Source: Blastochloris sulfoviridis (lineage in GTDB: Bacteria > Pseudomonadota > Alphaproteobacteria > Rhizobiales > Xanthobacteraceae). Taken from it: DNA of 64,000 nucleotides. The stretch is taken from the NCBI RefSeq assembly GCF_008630065.1, contig NZ_VWPL01000008.1:62001-126000 (forward strand). Reading direction: 5' to 3'. This document shows positions 34,798 to 44,549 of the stretch, in pieces. How positions within the stretch are numbered: the first letter of the stretch is position 1; each line of letters starts with the position of its first letter. Below the pieces are notes generated by a model that had not been told where the DNA came from, made no database searches, and was given only the letters and a program-made list of their open reading frames with translations. The position numbers were made by a program, and so were the translations under genes.

Positions 34798-35880
34798 ATG
34801 ATCGAAATGATCATGTACTTCGCACTCGGCTTCCTCCTGGCCATGGCGCTCGCGCTCACCGCGATGCCGGCGGTGTGGACGCGCGCCGTCCGCCTGACCC
34901 GCCGGCGGATCGAAAGCCTCGTTCCGGTCTCGCTGGCCGAGATCCAGGCCGACAAGGACCAGCTCCGCGCCGAGTATGCGGTGGCCATCCGGCGGGTGGA
35001 GATCGAGGCCGAGGCGCTGCGGCAGAAGACCGCCGAGCAACTGGCCGAGATCGGCCGCAAGACCGAGACGATCCTCGCCCTCAGGGCCGACCTCGCCGAC
35101 AGGGACGCCGGCCTTGAGGCGCTGGGCTCGCAGGATCGGGCCTTGGCCGACCATCTGGCCGCGGTGCAGCAGGAGCTGGCCGCCCGCACCCAGACGCTCG
35201 AACAGGTCTCCGCTTTGCTGTCGGACCGCGAGGCCTCGCTCGCCGGCCTGCAGCGCCTCGTCGACGAAACCGCGAGCCTGTCGCACGACCAGAAGGCCGA
35301 GATCGCCACGCTCACCGCCCAGGCGGCCAGCCTGCGCCAGCGCCTGGCGGCGCGGGAGCAGGAGCTGGAGCAGTTCATCGACGAGCGCGGCCGCGCCGCG
35401 CGCATGGCCGTCCGCCTCGCCGATCTCGAAAACCGGCTGGCCAGCTACGTCCGCGAGCGCGACATGCTGCTGAAGCGCATCGCCGTGCTCGAAGGCGAGA
35501 TCGAGCGCGGCCCTGCCGCGCTGACCGCCGCCATGGCCACCCTCAAGGCCGACAATGGCGCGCTGGAGGGCACCCTCGCCCAGGCCCGCGAGGAAATCGC
35601 CCGGCTGCGGCACGACCTCGCAGAGGCCAGGCGGCAGGCCGAAGGCACCGGCGCGGCCGAGCGCAGCGAGAACGCGCTGCTGCGCGAGCGCATCAGCGAC
35701 GTCGCCGCCGAGATCGCCCGCCTCACCGCCCAGATCGAGGGCCCCAGCTCGCCGATCCCGGCGCTGATCGCCGAGCCCGCGCGGCTGAATGGCGCAGCCC
35801 CGGCCCCGGACGCGCCCGCGGCCCCCGCCTCGCTCGCCGAGCGCATCCGCACCCTTCAGGCGCGCACCGCCAACCCCTGA
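34798..35880 (+). CDS. Membrane-anchored coiled-coil protein, unknown function
   Basis: A 360-residue protein: one N-terminal transmembrane helix (MIMYFALGFLLAMALALTAM), then an arginine-rich 'WTRAVRLTRRRIESLVPVSL' segment, about 230 residues of continuous coiled coil, and a Pro/Ala tail. Homologues with the same layout are widespread in Hyphomicrobiales and are usually hypothetical. No enzymatic motif is seen; RmuC-type nuclease motifs are absent. Confidence 0.8.
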   Translation: MIEMIMYFALGFLLAMALALTAMPAVWTRAVRLTRRRIESLVPVSLAEIQADKDQLRAEYAVAIRRVEIEAEALRQKTAEQLAEIGRKTETILALRADLADRDAGLEALGSQDRALADHLAAVQQELAARTQTLEQVSALLSDREASLAGLQRLVDETASLSHDQKAEIATLTAQAASLRQRLAAREQELEQFIDERGRAARMAVRLADLENRLASYVRERDMLLKRIAVLEGEIERGPAALTAAMATLKADNGALEGTLAQAREEIARLRHDLAEARRQAEGTGAAERSENALLRERISDVAAEIARLTAQIEGPSSPIPALIAEPARLNGAAPAPDAPAAPASLAERIRTLQARTANP

Positions 35881-35926
35881 CGCTCAGGCCCCGCACGCCC
35901 GCGGCCGGTTCAGACCGAAGACCGCA

Positions 35927-36259
35927 TCACGGCGCCCGGCTGCGGACGAAGGCCAGGAGCTCGGCGATCTCCTTGCGGGTGAGGTCGAGCGTCGGCATCG
36001 GCGGGTGCGGCGAGGTGATGGCGGCGGCGAAGCTCGCCTCCGTCCAGGGCTTGGCCCCGATCGAGCGGAAGGTCGGCACCCCGTCATTGCCCTGCAACTG
36101 CTGGGCATCGACCAGATGGCAGCCCGAGCACCAGCGCTCGGCCAGCACCCGGCCGGCCGCCGCATCGGCGCTCTCGGCCGCCGCCGGCTGCCCCCCGACC
36201 CCCAGCGCAAGCCACGCGATCGAAAGTCCGAGGGCGATGCCGGTTCCAGAAAGCCGCAT
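35927..36259 (-). CDS. Small class I cytochrome c
   Basis: A 110-residue exported monoheme cytochrome. Signal peptide (IALGLSIAWLALGVGGQPAAA), then 'GRVLAERWCSGCHLVD' with the CxxCH heme site near residues 44-48, and an axial Met in 'SPHPPMPTLDLTRKEIAELLAFV'. The start at 36259 has AGG 7 nt upstream. It lies downstream of paaK on the same strand; an electron-transfer role is certain in kind, but the partner is unknown. Confidence 0.87.
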   Translation of the reverse strand: MRLSGTGIALGLSIAWLALGVGGQPAAAESADAAAGRVLAERWCSGCHLVDAQQLQGNDGVPTFRSIGAKPWTEASFAAAITSPHPPMPTLDLTRKEIAELLAFVRSRAP

Positions 36260-36381
36260 GATGCACCTGCTTCGGTTGTGTCGATGGCGCAAGGCCTGAC
36301 CGGGAGCAGTGTTGCAGAGCGCGCCGATGCCGGCCATCGGAAATTTCGCCCCGCCCCGGCCGCGCCCTGCACCGCGCCCGT

Positions 36382-37692
36382 CTAGTCGCGCGGCCGCATG
36401 TCGAGCACGCGCTTGGCCTTGCCGATCGAGCGCTCGATGGAGTTGGGATCGACCACATTGACCCGGACGGTGACGCCGACGATCGCCTTGACGTGGTGCG
36501 TCAGCTCCTTGGCCTGGACGGCGCGCACGGCCGCGTCGGCGGCTTCCGGCCGGGCCTCGACCAGCACGCTCATGGTGTCGAGGCGGCCTTCGCGGCCGAG
36601 CTCGATGACGTAGTGCGGCGCCAGCCCGGAGCATTTAAGGATCTGCTCCTCGATCTGGCTCGGGAACACGTTGACGCCGCGCAGGATGATCATGTCGTCG
36701 GAGCGGCCCGACACCTTCTCCATCCGCCGCATCGAGCGCGCCGTGCCGGGCAGAAGCCGGCTGAGGTCGCGCGTGCGGTAGCGGATGATCGGCATCGCCT
36801 CCTTGGTCAGCGAGGTGAACACCAGCTCGCCGAACGCGCCGTCCGGCAGCACCGCCCCGGTCACCGGGTCGATGATCTCGGGATAGAAGTGGTCTTCCCA
36901 GACGTGCAGGCCGTCCTTGGTCTCGACGCACTCATTGGCGACGCCCGGCCCGATCACCTCCGACAGGCCGTAGACGTCGATGGCGTGCATGTCGAACGCC
37001 GCCTCGATCTCGTGGCGCATGGCGTTGGTCCACGGCTCGGCGCCGAACATGCCGACCTTCAGGCTGCAGGTGCGGGCGTCGACCTTGATGCGGCGGAACT
37101 CGTCGAGCAGCGCCAGCATGTAGGACGGCGTCACCATGATGACGTCGGGCTGGAAGTCGCGCATCAGCTGGACCTGACGCTCCGTCATGCCGCCGGACAC
37201 CGGGATGACGGTGCAGCCCAGCCGCTCCGCGCCGTAATGGGCGCCGAGCCCGCCGGTGAACAGGCCGTAGCCATAGGAGACGTGCACCTTCATGCCCGGC
37301 CGGGCGCCGGCCGCGCGCATCGAGCGGGCCATCACGTCGGCCCACATGTCGATGTCGGCCTTGGAATAGCCGACCACGGTCGGCCGGCCGGTGGTGCCGG
37401 AGGAGGCGTGGACGCGGATCACCTGCGACTGCGGCACGGCGAACATGCCGAAGGGGTAGGTGTCGCGCAGGTCCTGCTTGGTGGTGAAAGGGAACTTGCC
37501 GAGATCGGCCAGGGTCTTCACCTCGTCCGGATGGACGCCGGCGGCGGCGAACTTGGCACGGTAATGCGGGACGTTCTCATAGGCGTGGCGCAGCGTCCAT
37601 TTCAGGCGCTCGAGCTGCAGCGCGGTCAGTTCGTCGCGCGAGGCGGTTTCGATCGGCTCGAGGTCGCCCGGGCGCGGTGAGAGGTCCAACAT
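36382..37692 (-). CDS. paaK: Phenylacetate-CoA ligase
   Basis: A 436-residue AMP-forming ligase of the PaaK type, converting phenylacetate (or another arylacetate) to its CoA ester. Motifs: P-loop 'VHASSGTTGRPTVVGYS', 'YGYGLFTGGLGAHYG', 'VYGLSEVIGPGVANEC', 'RYRTRDLSRLL' and C-terminal 'SIGKAKRVLDMRPRD' with the catalytic Lys. The start at 37692 (MLDLSPRPGD) is preferred over an upstream frame extension. No aerobic paaABCDE genes are present; the nearby ior and kor genes suggest anaerobic aromatic metabolism. Confidence 0.94.
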   Translation of the reverse strand: MLDLSPRPGDLEPIETASRDELTALQLERLKWTLRHAYENVPHYRAKFAAAGVHPDEVKTLADLGKFPFTTKQDLRDTYPFGMFAVPQSQVIRVHASSGTTGRPTVVGYSKADIDMWADVMARSMRAAGARPGMKVHVSYGYGLFTGGLGAHYGAERLGCTVIPVSGGMTERQVQLMRDFQPDVIMVTPSYMLALLDEFRRIKVDARTCSLKVGMFGAEPWTNAMRHEIEAAFDMHAIDVYGLSEVIGPGVANECVETKDGLHVWEDHFYPEIIDPVTGAVLPDGAFGELVFTSLTKEAMPIIRYRTRDLSRLLPGTARSMRRMEKVSGRSDDMIILRGVNVFPSQIEEQILKCSGLAPHYVIELGREGRLDTMSVLVEARPEAADAAVRAVQAKELTHHVKAIVGVTVRVNVVDPNSIERSIGKAKRVLDMRPRD

Positions 37693-37833
37693 CGTGCTTT
37701 CCTTCCTCAGGCTTGGGCGGTCCGGACACGCGAACGCCACGTTCGGGGGCAGGCAATAGCGCCCCCCTCCCCCGCGCTTCATTGCGGTTGATCACGTAAC
37801 CGGCGGGCCCCGGCGATTTTTTTGGCGTCTCAC

Positions 37834-37863
37834 GCAAAATCCGGCCCGAGGGCCGGATTTTGC
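37834..37863. repeat. 30-bp perfect palindrome upstream of paaK
   Basis: Perfect 14-bp arms gcaaaatccggccc / gggccggattttgc with a 2-nt centre, embedded in REP-C-like sequence (about 37826-37910). No T-run follows on either strand. Confidence 0.8.
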
Positions 37864-37932
37864 ATCCCTGTCGCCGAAAAATCGTGTCAGATCAAGGAAT
37901 TTTCGGCAAGGCCGCGCCGCTGGCCGGCCCGA

Positions 37933-38532
37933 TCACGGGCACTCGCGCAGCAGCCGGTCGTGCTCCGCCGAGAGTCCGGCCAGATCGAACTCCTCGACCA
38001 CCACCCCGGCGCCGAACGTCGTGACTTCGAGCACGAGGCGGCGGCCCATCAGGATGCGGTCGAACACCTTGCCGCGGAAGCGCACCTGCTGCACGGCGCG
38101 GTCCCTGCGCGGCAGGGTGCGCACCCGGCTCGGCTCGGAGTTGTCGAGGCGGAAGCGGTAGCGCGCGACGCCGCCGCGCTGCCCGAACCTGACAACCATC
38201 TCCTCGCGGCCGACCCGGACATCGGGCCTGCCGGGCGGGGAGATGACGCAGGCCACGCCATCGGTGAGGGGATCGCGCCGGCGCTCCAGCACCCAGCCCG
38301 CAGGCCCGCTCCCGGCCGGCGCCGCGGGCATATTCGTCGCCGGCTTGTCCGCCTGCGCCCCCTTGGCGCTCTCGGCGTCGAAGCACCGCAGCCGCTCGGC
38401 CGCGTCGGCGATGCCGGGACAGCGCGAGCCCTCCGCCACCGTCTCGGCTACCGCCGCCCCGGCGAGACCCAGCGGCACGGCCAGCGCCAGCGGCACGGCC
38501 AGCAGCGTCAGAAGCCTCCCGAGAGTCGTCAT
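37933..38532 (-). CDS. Exported protein of unknown function
   Basis: A 199-residue protein with a strong signal peptide (LLTLLAVPLALAVPLGLAGA) followed by 'CPGIADAAERLRCFDAESA', a Cys-x11-Cys pair of the 'RLxCFD' type seen in several periplasmic proteins, and a C-terminal beta-rich domain with 'VLEVTTFGAGVVVEEFDLAGL'. I do not assign a function. It is on the paaK strand, 240 nt upstream. Confidence 0.7.
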   Translation of the reverse strand: MTTLGRLLTLLAVPLALAVPLGLAGAAVAETVAEGSRCPGIADAAERLRCFDAESAKGAQADKPATNMPAAPAGSGPAGWVLERRRDPLTDGVACVISPPGRPDVRVGREEMVVRFGQRGGVARYRFRLDNSEPSRVRTLPRRDRAVQQVRFRGKVFDRILMGRRLVLEVTTFGAGVVVEEFDLAGLSAEHDRLLRECP

Positions 38533-38572
38533 GGATATCTCCAGTCCGGGTGATCCAAGGATGTTGTTTAGA

Positions 38573-38616
38573 GCATTCTCCCCAAAAGTGGGAACCGGTT
38601 TTGCGAAAGAGAATGC
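38573..38616. repeat. REP-A palindrome
   Basis: GCATTCTC ... GAGAATGC around 'cccaaaagtgggaaccgg' with 'ttttgcg'. It lies upstream of the exported protein gene. Confidence 0.85.
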
Positions 38617-38702
38617 GACAACTCAAGAACTTAGAGCGCCCGATCTGATGCAGTCAGATCGGATCGCGCTCTGGAACCTGTTCCCTGGCGATCGGCTCTC
38701 TT

Positions 38703-38861
38703 CTTCCCTCTCCCCTTGCGGGAGAGGGTGCCGAGCGATCAAGGAACGCGAGGCGGGTGAGGGGTGAATCCTCCAGCGTTCGCCCATATGCACCCCTCAC
38801 CCGGCTCGACCTCGCTGACGCTCGGTCTCGCCACCCTCTCCCGCAAGGGGAGAGGGAAGAA
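38703..38861. repeat. Paired inverted REP-B repeats
   Basis: Two facing REP-B units; the first is preceded by 'ctcttctt'. They fill most of the 400-nt gap between the paaI-like gene and the exported protein gene, in which I see no gene. Confidence 0.8.
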
Positions 38862-38938
38862 CGCCCCTCCCGGCGAGCATCCTCGCCAGATCGACCAACC
38901 TGGATTCAAATGGTTCTACGCCCGGCCCGCAGATCAGA

Positions 38939-39361
38939 TCAGATCAGCGTGCCCGGCACGGTGCGGCTGTGGCCGCGGAACTCGGCGATCACGTCGCCGT
39001 CCGCGGTCAAGGTCACGTCATAGATGCCGGAGCGCTCGGCCCGGTGGCGCTCGCGCGCCAGCGCGGTGAGCTTCATGCCGATCTGGGCCGGCTTGAGGAA
39101 GCTGATCGAGCAGTGCTGCGCCACCGCCCGCTGCCCGTAGGAATTGCAGGCATAGGCGAAGGCGGTGTCGGCCAGCGCGAAGATGTAGCCGCCATGGCAG
39201 GTGCCGTGGCCGTTGACCATGGCCTCGGTCACCACCATCGACGCGGCGGCCTCGCCCGGCCCGACGTCATCGATGACGATGCCGAGCGCGGCGGGCGCCT
39301 TGTCGTCGGGCATCATCGCGTCGGCCGAGCGGCGGGCGATCTCTTCGGGCGTCATGTCCAT
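38939..39361 (-). CDS. paaI: PaaI-like hotdog thioesterase
   Basis: A 140-residue hotdog-fold acyl-CoA thioesterase: 'AAASMVVTEAMVNGHGTCHGGYIFALADTAFAYACNSYG' contains the HG-G-(x)-Y and catalytic Asp pattern of PaaI, followed by 'SISFLKPAQIGMKLTALA' and 'SGIYDVTLTADGDVIAEFRG'. PaaI releases CoA from arylacetyl-CoA dead-end products. It is on the same strand as paaK and divergent from the ABC transporter operon. Confidence 0.88.
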   Translation of the reverse strand: MDMTPEEIARRSADAMMPDDKAPAALGIVIDDVGPGEAAASMVVTEAMVNGHGTCHGGYIFALADTAFAYACNSYGQRAVAQHCSISFLKPAQIGMKLTALARERHRAERSGIYDVTLTADGDVIAEFRGHSRTVPGTLI

Positions 39362-39409
39362 TCGCGTTCTCTCGATACGTGCTTGCGGGGATTACGGCCC
39401 GAAGGCGCG

Positions 39410-39510
39410 GCGATCAACCGCCGCCTCGCCAGGAATTGCGTTTCCAGCCAAGGATTTCCGCCGAGACGTCCGCCGCGGTTCCGAAGGGAGCACTGGCAAG
39501 CGATCCCATT
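39410..39510. repeat. REP-C-like repeat, degenerate
   Basis: Contains 'tttccagccaaggatttccgcc' and 'gttccgaagggagcactggc', a worn copy of the REP-C family in the divergent paaI-livK region. Confidence 0.45.
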
Positions 39511-39534
39511 CGCCGGCCGCAGGGCGCGCCGGAC

Positions 39535-39550
39535 ATTGACAGAGGTCAAT
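39535..39550. promoter_or_regulatory. FNR/FixK-type box
   Basis: Perfect palindrome ATTGACAGAGGTCAAT, matching TTGA-N6-TCAA used by FNR, FixK and AadR-type regulators. It lies 118 nt upstream of the livK-like start and 174 nt upstream of the paaI-like start. Regulation by oxygen level is inferred. Confidence 0.55.
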
Positions 39551-39667
39551 ACGCCGGGCTCGCCAAAAGAGCAGCTTTCCACGCAAGGCAGCGATGCGCT
39601 ATGAGCGCAGCCTGACAAAACTTCAGAAAAATGCGCGGACCAACCGCACCATGGAGGGGGAGCACCC

Positions 39668-40879
39668 ATGACGGCAAGTATGACGGCAAGAGCCACGACG
39701 ACAGTGACGGCAAGACTGCTGGCGGCCGCCCGGCTGACCGCAACGGCATCCATGCTGGCGCTCGGCCTCGCGGCTGGTTTCGGCGGGGTGGGCGCGGCCC
39801 AGGCCGGGGAGATCAGGATCGGCTCGGTCCTGTCGGCGACCGGGCCCGCCGCCTTCCTCGGCGACCCCGAGGAGAAGACGCTGAAGCTCTATGCCGAGGA
39901 GATCAACAAGGCCGGCGGCATCAACGGCGATACCATCAAGCTCGTCATCTATGACGATGGCGGCGACGCCGACAAGGCGCGCACCTTCGCCACCCGGCTG
40001 GTGGAAGAGGACAAGGTGGCCGCGGTGCTGGGCGGCACCACGTCGGGCACCACCATGGCGATGGTCCCGGTGTTCGAGGACGCCGAGATGCCGTTCATCT
40101 CGTTCGCCGGGGCGGTCGGCATCGTCGAGCCCACCAAGAAGTGGGTGTTCAAGACCCCGCACACCGACCGCATGGCCTGCGAGAAGATCTTCGAGGATCT
40201 CAAGAAGCAGAATTTGACCAAGGTCGGCATCATCTCCGGCACCGACGGCTTCGGCAAGTCGATGCGCGACCAGTGCGTCAAGGTCAATGCCAAGTACGAC
40301 GTCGAGATCGTCGCCGAGGAGACCTACGGCCCGCGCGATTCCGACATGACCGCCCAGCTCACCAACCTCAAGGGCGCGCCCGGCATCCAGGCGCTGGTCA
40401 ATCCCGGCATGGGCCAGGGGCCGGCGATCGTGACGCGCAACGTGCGCCAGCTCGGCATCGCGCTGCCGCTCTACCAGAGCCACGGCGTCGCCTCGAAGAG
40501 CTTCATCGAGCTGGCGGGCGATGCCGCCGAGGGCGTGCGCCTGCCCGCCGCCGCCATCCTGGTGGCCGAGAAGCTGCCGGACAGCGATCCCCAGAAGGCC
40601 ATCGCGCTGGGCTACAAGACCTCCTATGAGGCGGCCACCAAGGGCCAGGTCTCGACCTTCGGCGGCCACGCCTTCGACGCGCTGTTCATCCTCAAGGGCG
40701 CGCTTGAGCGGGCGAAGTCGTCGGACGCCGCCAAGATCCGCGACGAGATCGAGAAGACCACGGGCTTCATCGGCACCGCCGGCATCTTCAACATGACGCC
40801 GGCCGACCATATGGGCCTCGACCTCACCGCCTTCAAAATGCTCGAAGTGCGCAGCGGTGACTGGACGCTGGTGGAGTGA
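39668..40879 (+). CDS. Branched-chain-amino-acid-type ABC transporter substrate-binding protein
   Basis: A 403-residue type I periplasmic binding protein. A signal peptide with an odd repetitive start (three near copies of an 'atgacggcaag' DNA unit encode MTASMTAR-like residues) ends near 'GVGAAQAG', then 'EIRIGSVLSATGPAAFLGDPEEKTL', 'DDGGDADKARTFATRLVEED', 'VAAVLGGTTSGTTMA' and 'QLGIALPLYQSHGVASKSF'. The family imports branched-chain or aromatic amino acids, or aromatic acids. The start fits a GGAGGGGG ribosome site. First gene of a five-gene ABC operon. Confidence 0.9.
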   Translation: MTASMTARATTTVTARLLAAARLTATASMLALGLAAGFGGVGAAQAGEIRIGSVLSATGPAAFLGDPEEKTLKLYAEEINKAGGINGDTIKLVIYDDGGDADKARTFATRLVEEDKVAAVLGGTTSGTTMAMVPVFEDAEMPFISFAGAVGIVEPTKKWVFKTPHTDRMACEKIFEDLKKQNLTKVGIISGTDGFGKSMRDQCVKVNAKYDVEIVAEETYGPRDSDMTAQLTNLKGAPGIQALVNPGMGQGPAIVTRNVRQLGIALPLYQSHGVASKSFIELAGDAAEGVRLPAAAILVAEKLPDSDPQKAIALGYKTSYEAATKGQVSTFGGHAFDALFILKGALERAKSSDAAKIRDEIEKTTGFIGTAGIFNMTPADHMGLDLTAFKMLEVRSGDWTLVE

Positions 40880-40894
40880 CGGCAGCACGGAACG

Positions 40895-41006
40895 CGTCGT
40901 CCCGGCCAAGCGCGCATGGCGCGCGCGAGCCGGGACCGCGAGCGGAATTCAGCACCCTTCGGCATGCGGTCCCGGGTCGCGGCTTCGCCTCGCCCGGGAC
41001 GACGCG
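40895..41006. repeat. REP-D repeat between binding protein and permease genes
   Basis: 'cgtcgtcccggccaagcgcg' through 'cggtcccgggtcgcggcttcg' and 'cgcccgggacgac'. It may stabilise the binding-protein message. Confidence 0.7.
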
Positions 41007-41035
41007 CAATGGACGATCTCAGCGGAAGTAACGTG

Positions 41036-41908
41036 ATGGCCGATTTCGTCCAGTTCGCCATGTCGGGGCTGACCGTCGGCGCCGTCTATGCGCTCGTCGC
41101 GCTGGGCTTCACGCTGATCTACAACGCCTCCAGCGTGGTGAACTTCGCCCAGGGCGAGTTCGTCATGCTGGGCGGCATGGCGACCGTGTTCCTCGCCGCG
41201 CTCGGCCTGCCGATTCCGCTGGCGGCGCTCGCCGCGGTGGCGGTGGCGGTGGTCACCGGCCTCCTGGTGCACACCCTCGTCATCGAGCCCGCCCGCGGCG
41301 CCAATGCGGTGACGCTGATCATCCTCACCATCGGCGTGTCGCTGGTGCTGCGCGGCGCCGCCCCCCTGGTGTTCGACAAGCAGTTCCACAAGCTGCCCGG
41401 CTTCTCGGGCGAGGAGCCGGTGTCGCTGCTGGGCGCCCTGGTGCAGCCGCAGGCGTTCTGGGTGGTCGGCGGCACGGCGGTGATCGTGCTGGCGCTGAAG
41501 GTGTTCCTCGCCCACACGCTGTTCGGCAAGGCGGTGCTCGCCACCGCCGCCGACCGCATGGCGGCGCGCCTCTCCGGCATCAACACCTCCGTCATCGTCG
41601 GCTTCTGCTTCGCCATGTCGGCGGCCATCGGCGCCATCGCCGGCATCCTGGTCACGCCGATCACGCTGACCAGCTACGACGTCGGCGTGATCCTGTCGCT
41701 CAAGGGCTTCGCCGCGGCGGTGCTGGGCGGCATCGGCAATCCGCTGGGCGCGGTGGCCGGCGGGCTGCTGCTCGGCCTCTTGGAATCGTTTGCGGCCGGC
41801 TATCTGTCGTCCACCTACAAGGACGCGGTGGCCTTCGCCATCCTCATCGCCGTGCTGATCGTCATGCCGGGCGGGCTCGCCCGCGTGAAGCACGTGGAGC
41901 GGGTGTGA
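41036..41908 (+). CDS. livH: ABC transporter permease, LivH type
   Basis: A 290-residue inner-membrane permease with about eight helices. Family motifs: 'SGLTVGAVYALVALGFTLIYNASSVVNFAQGEFVMLGG', 'IEPARG', 'ADRMAARLSGINTS' and 'LSLKGFAAAVLGGIGNPLGAVAGGLLLGLLE'. The start at 41036 is chosen for its GGAAG ribosome site; the ATG at 41009 lies in the REP tail. Its stop overlaps the livM start by 1 nt (TGATG). Confidence 0.93.
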   Translation: MADFVQFAMSGLTVGAVYALVALGFTLIYNASSVVNFAQGEFVMLGGMATVFLAALGLPIPLAALAAVAVAVVTGLLVHTLVIEPARGANAVTLIILTIGVSLVLRGAAPLVFDKQFHKLPGFSGEEPVSLLGALVQPQAFWVVGGTAVIVLALKVFLAHTLFGKAVLATAADRMAARLSGINTSVIVGFCFAMSAAIGAIAGILVTPITLTSYDVGVILSLKGFAAAVLGGIGNPLGAVAGGLLLGLLESFAAGYLSSTYKDAVAFAILIAVLIVMPGGLARVKHVERV

Positions 41909-42855
41909 TGGCGCTGAAGCTTTCCCCCGCCGTCCTGATCCTGATCGCCACCGTGCTGATCGTCGTATTGCCGGGCCTCGTGCTGCCCTCGCCCTATTAC
42001 TACCGGGTGGGCGCGCTGGTGTTCATCAGCGCGCTGGCGGTGATCGGCCTCAATTTGCTGATGGGCTATGCCGGCCAGGTCAGCCTCGGCCATGCCGGCT
42101 TCTTCGCCATCGGCGCCTATGGCACCGCCATCCTGCCGGCGCAGCTCGGCTGGCCGCCACTGCTGGCCGCCGCCACCGGCGTCGTGCTGGCCGCCGCTCT
42201 GGCCTTCGCCATCGGCCGGCCGATCCTGCGGCTTCGCGGCCAGCACCTCGCCGTCGCCACGCTCGGCATCGGCATGCTGATCACCATGGTGCTGAACGCC
42301 GAGGTCGCCATCACCGGCGGCCCCGACGGCATGGCGGTGGCCCGCGCCACGGTGTTCGGCTTCAAGCTGCGCGCGCCGGAGACCTGGTACTGGATCAGCG
42401 GCGGCCTGCTGATCCTCGGCGTCGTCGCCGCGCTCAATCTTCTCAACAGCCCGACCGGGCGGGCGCTGCGCGCGCTGCACGATTCGGAGGTCGCCGCCGA
42501 GGTGCTGGGCATCGACGTCACCCGCTACAAGCTCGTGGTGTTCGTGGCCGCCTCCGTCTATGCCGCGGTGGCCGGGGCGGCGCTCGCTTTGTTCAGCGGC
42601 CACGTGACGCCGGACGTCGGCAGCTTCCTGCGCTCGGTCGAGTTCGTGACCATGGCGGTGATCGGCGGGCTCGGCTCGATCCTGGGCTCGATCGTCGGCG
42701 CCGCGGTGCTGGTCATCCTGCCCCAGGTGCTGACCGTGTTCCAGGAATACGAGACGCTGGTGCTCGGCGTGATGATCATCCTGTTCATGATTTTCCTGCG
42801 CGGCGGCATCGTGCCGGGGCTGGCCGCGCGCCTGACCGCGAGGCTCACGCCATGA
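41908..42855 (+). CDS. livM: ABC transporter permease, LivM type
   Basis: A 315-residue inner-membrane permease, partner of LivH. Family motifs: 'LNLLMGYAGQVSLGHAGFFAIGAYGTAIL', 'GRPILRLRGQHLAVATLGIGM', 'ITGGPDGMAVARATVFG', 'GRALRALHDSEVAAEVLGID' and 'FVTMAVIGGLGSILGSIVGA'. ATG 41908 overlaps the livH stop (a GTG at 41905 is the alternative), and livG starts within its stop codon (ATGA). Confidence 0.93.
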   Translation: MALKLSPAVLILIATVLIVVLPGLVLPSPYYYRVGALVFISALAVIGLNLLMGYAGQVSLGHAGFFAIGAYGTAILPAQLGWPPLLAAATGVVLAAALAFAIGRPILRLRGQHLAVATLGIGMLITMVLNAEVAITGGPDGMAVARATVFGFKLRAPETWYWISGGLLILGVVAALNLLNSPTGRALRALHDSEVAAEVLGIDVTRYKLVVFVAASVYAAVAGAALALFSGHVTPDVGSFLRSVEFVTMAVIGGLGSILGSIVGAAVLVILPQVLTVFQEYETLVLGVMIILFMIFLRGGIVPGLAARLTARLTP

Positions 42856-43638
42856 GCATTCTGGCGGTCGACGGCCTCGGCATCGCCTTTGGCGGCATCC
42901 GCGCGCTCGACGCGGTGTCGTTCGCGGTGCCGCGCGGGATGATCTTTTCGATCATCGGCCCGAACGGCGCCGGCAAGACCACGCTGTTCAACGTGATCTC
43001 CGGCATCTACCGCACGACCGACGGCACCCTCGCCGTCGACGGCCTCGACGTCACCGGCCTGCGGCCGGCGACGCTGGCCAGCCTCGGCCTGTCGCGCACC
43101 TTCCAGAACCTGCAGCTCTTCACCCGCATGACGGTGCTGGAGAACGCGATGACCGGCCGCCACCGCCACGAGTCGCGGGCGATCCTCGGCCATCTCGTGC
43201 GCTCGCCGGCAACCCGCGCCCAGGAGCGGCGCTCGCGCGAGCTGGCCATGGCCTGCCTCGCCCGCGTCGGCCTCGACGGCGAGGCCGGCCGGCTGGCCGG
43301 CGCCCTGCCCTATGGCGCGATGAAGCGGCTGGAGATCGCCCGCGCGCTCGCCACCGAGCCGCGCCTCTTGCTGCTCGACGAGCCCGCCGCCGGCTGCAAC
43401 GCCGCCGAGACCGAGGAGATCGACCGCCTGCTGGTCGATATCGCCGCGAGCGGCATCACCATCGTGCTGATCGAGCACGACATGAAGCTGGTGATGGGCA
43501 TCTCGCACCGCGTGCTGGTGCTGGTCGAGGGCCGGGTGCTGACCGAGGGCGAGCCGCACGAGGTGGCGCGCGACCCGCGGGTCATCGAGGCCTATCTCGG
43601 CCGCGACGCCGCCCACCGCCTTGTCGAGGCCCCCTCCT

Positions 43639-43646
<8 letters not shown>
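42852..43646 (+). CDS. livG: ABC transporter ATP-binding protein, LivG type
   Basis: A 264-residue ATPase. Walker A 'GPNGAGKTTLFNVISG', 'SRTFQNLQLFTRMTVLENAMTG' (Q-loop), a diverged signature helix 'ALPYGAMKRLEIARAL' in place of LSYG-Q, Walker B 'LLLLDEPAAGCN', switch His in 'VLIEHDM', and the LivG-type C-terminal tail. The ATGA overlap with livM and an 8-nt overlap into livF show tight coupling. Confidence 0.94.
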
Positions 43647-44340
<694 letters not shown>

Positions 44341-44462
44341 CCCGCCAACAGCGCCGCCGGACGCGGTTTTCCGCATTGCGCGCCTGCTCAGGCTTTGCCC
44401 AGGGTGGCGTGCAATTGAACAGTTCTATAGAGTGCGCCGCCCTTGACAGGGGCATGACATTC

Positions 44463-44549
44463 CCAAAGGGCAAAAATCCCCAAAGGGCAAAGATTCCCGA
44501 AAGGGCAAGGATCCCCAAGAGGGCAAGGAATCCCAAGAGGGCCGGTATC
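44463..44549. repeat. 18-bp tandem repeat (about 5 copies) just before iorA
   Basis: Units of the form 'cccaagagggcaaggaat' at 44478, 44496, 44514 and 44532, with a shorter first copy at 44463. All keep the frame of iorA and would encode Pro-(Q/E/K)-Arg-Ala-(K/R)-(I/N) repeats if translation began at the ATG at 44454. Confidence 0.9.

Noticed and set aside
34798-35880. Coiled-coil membrane protein considered as RmuC
   Set aside because: The RmuC nuclease domain is absent; only a helix anchor and coiled coil are visible.
44463-44549. 18-bp repeats considered as CRISPR or an iteron origin
   Set aside because: No spacers, no Rep protein nearby, inside an operon; they keep the iorA frame.
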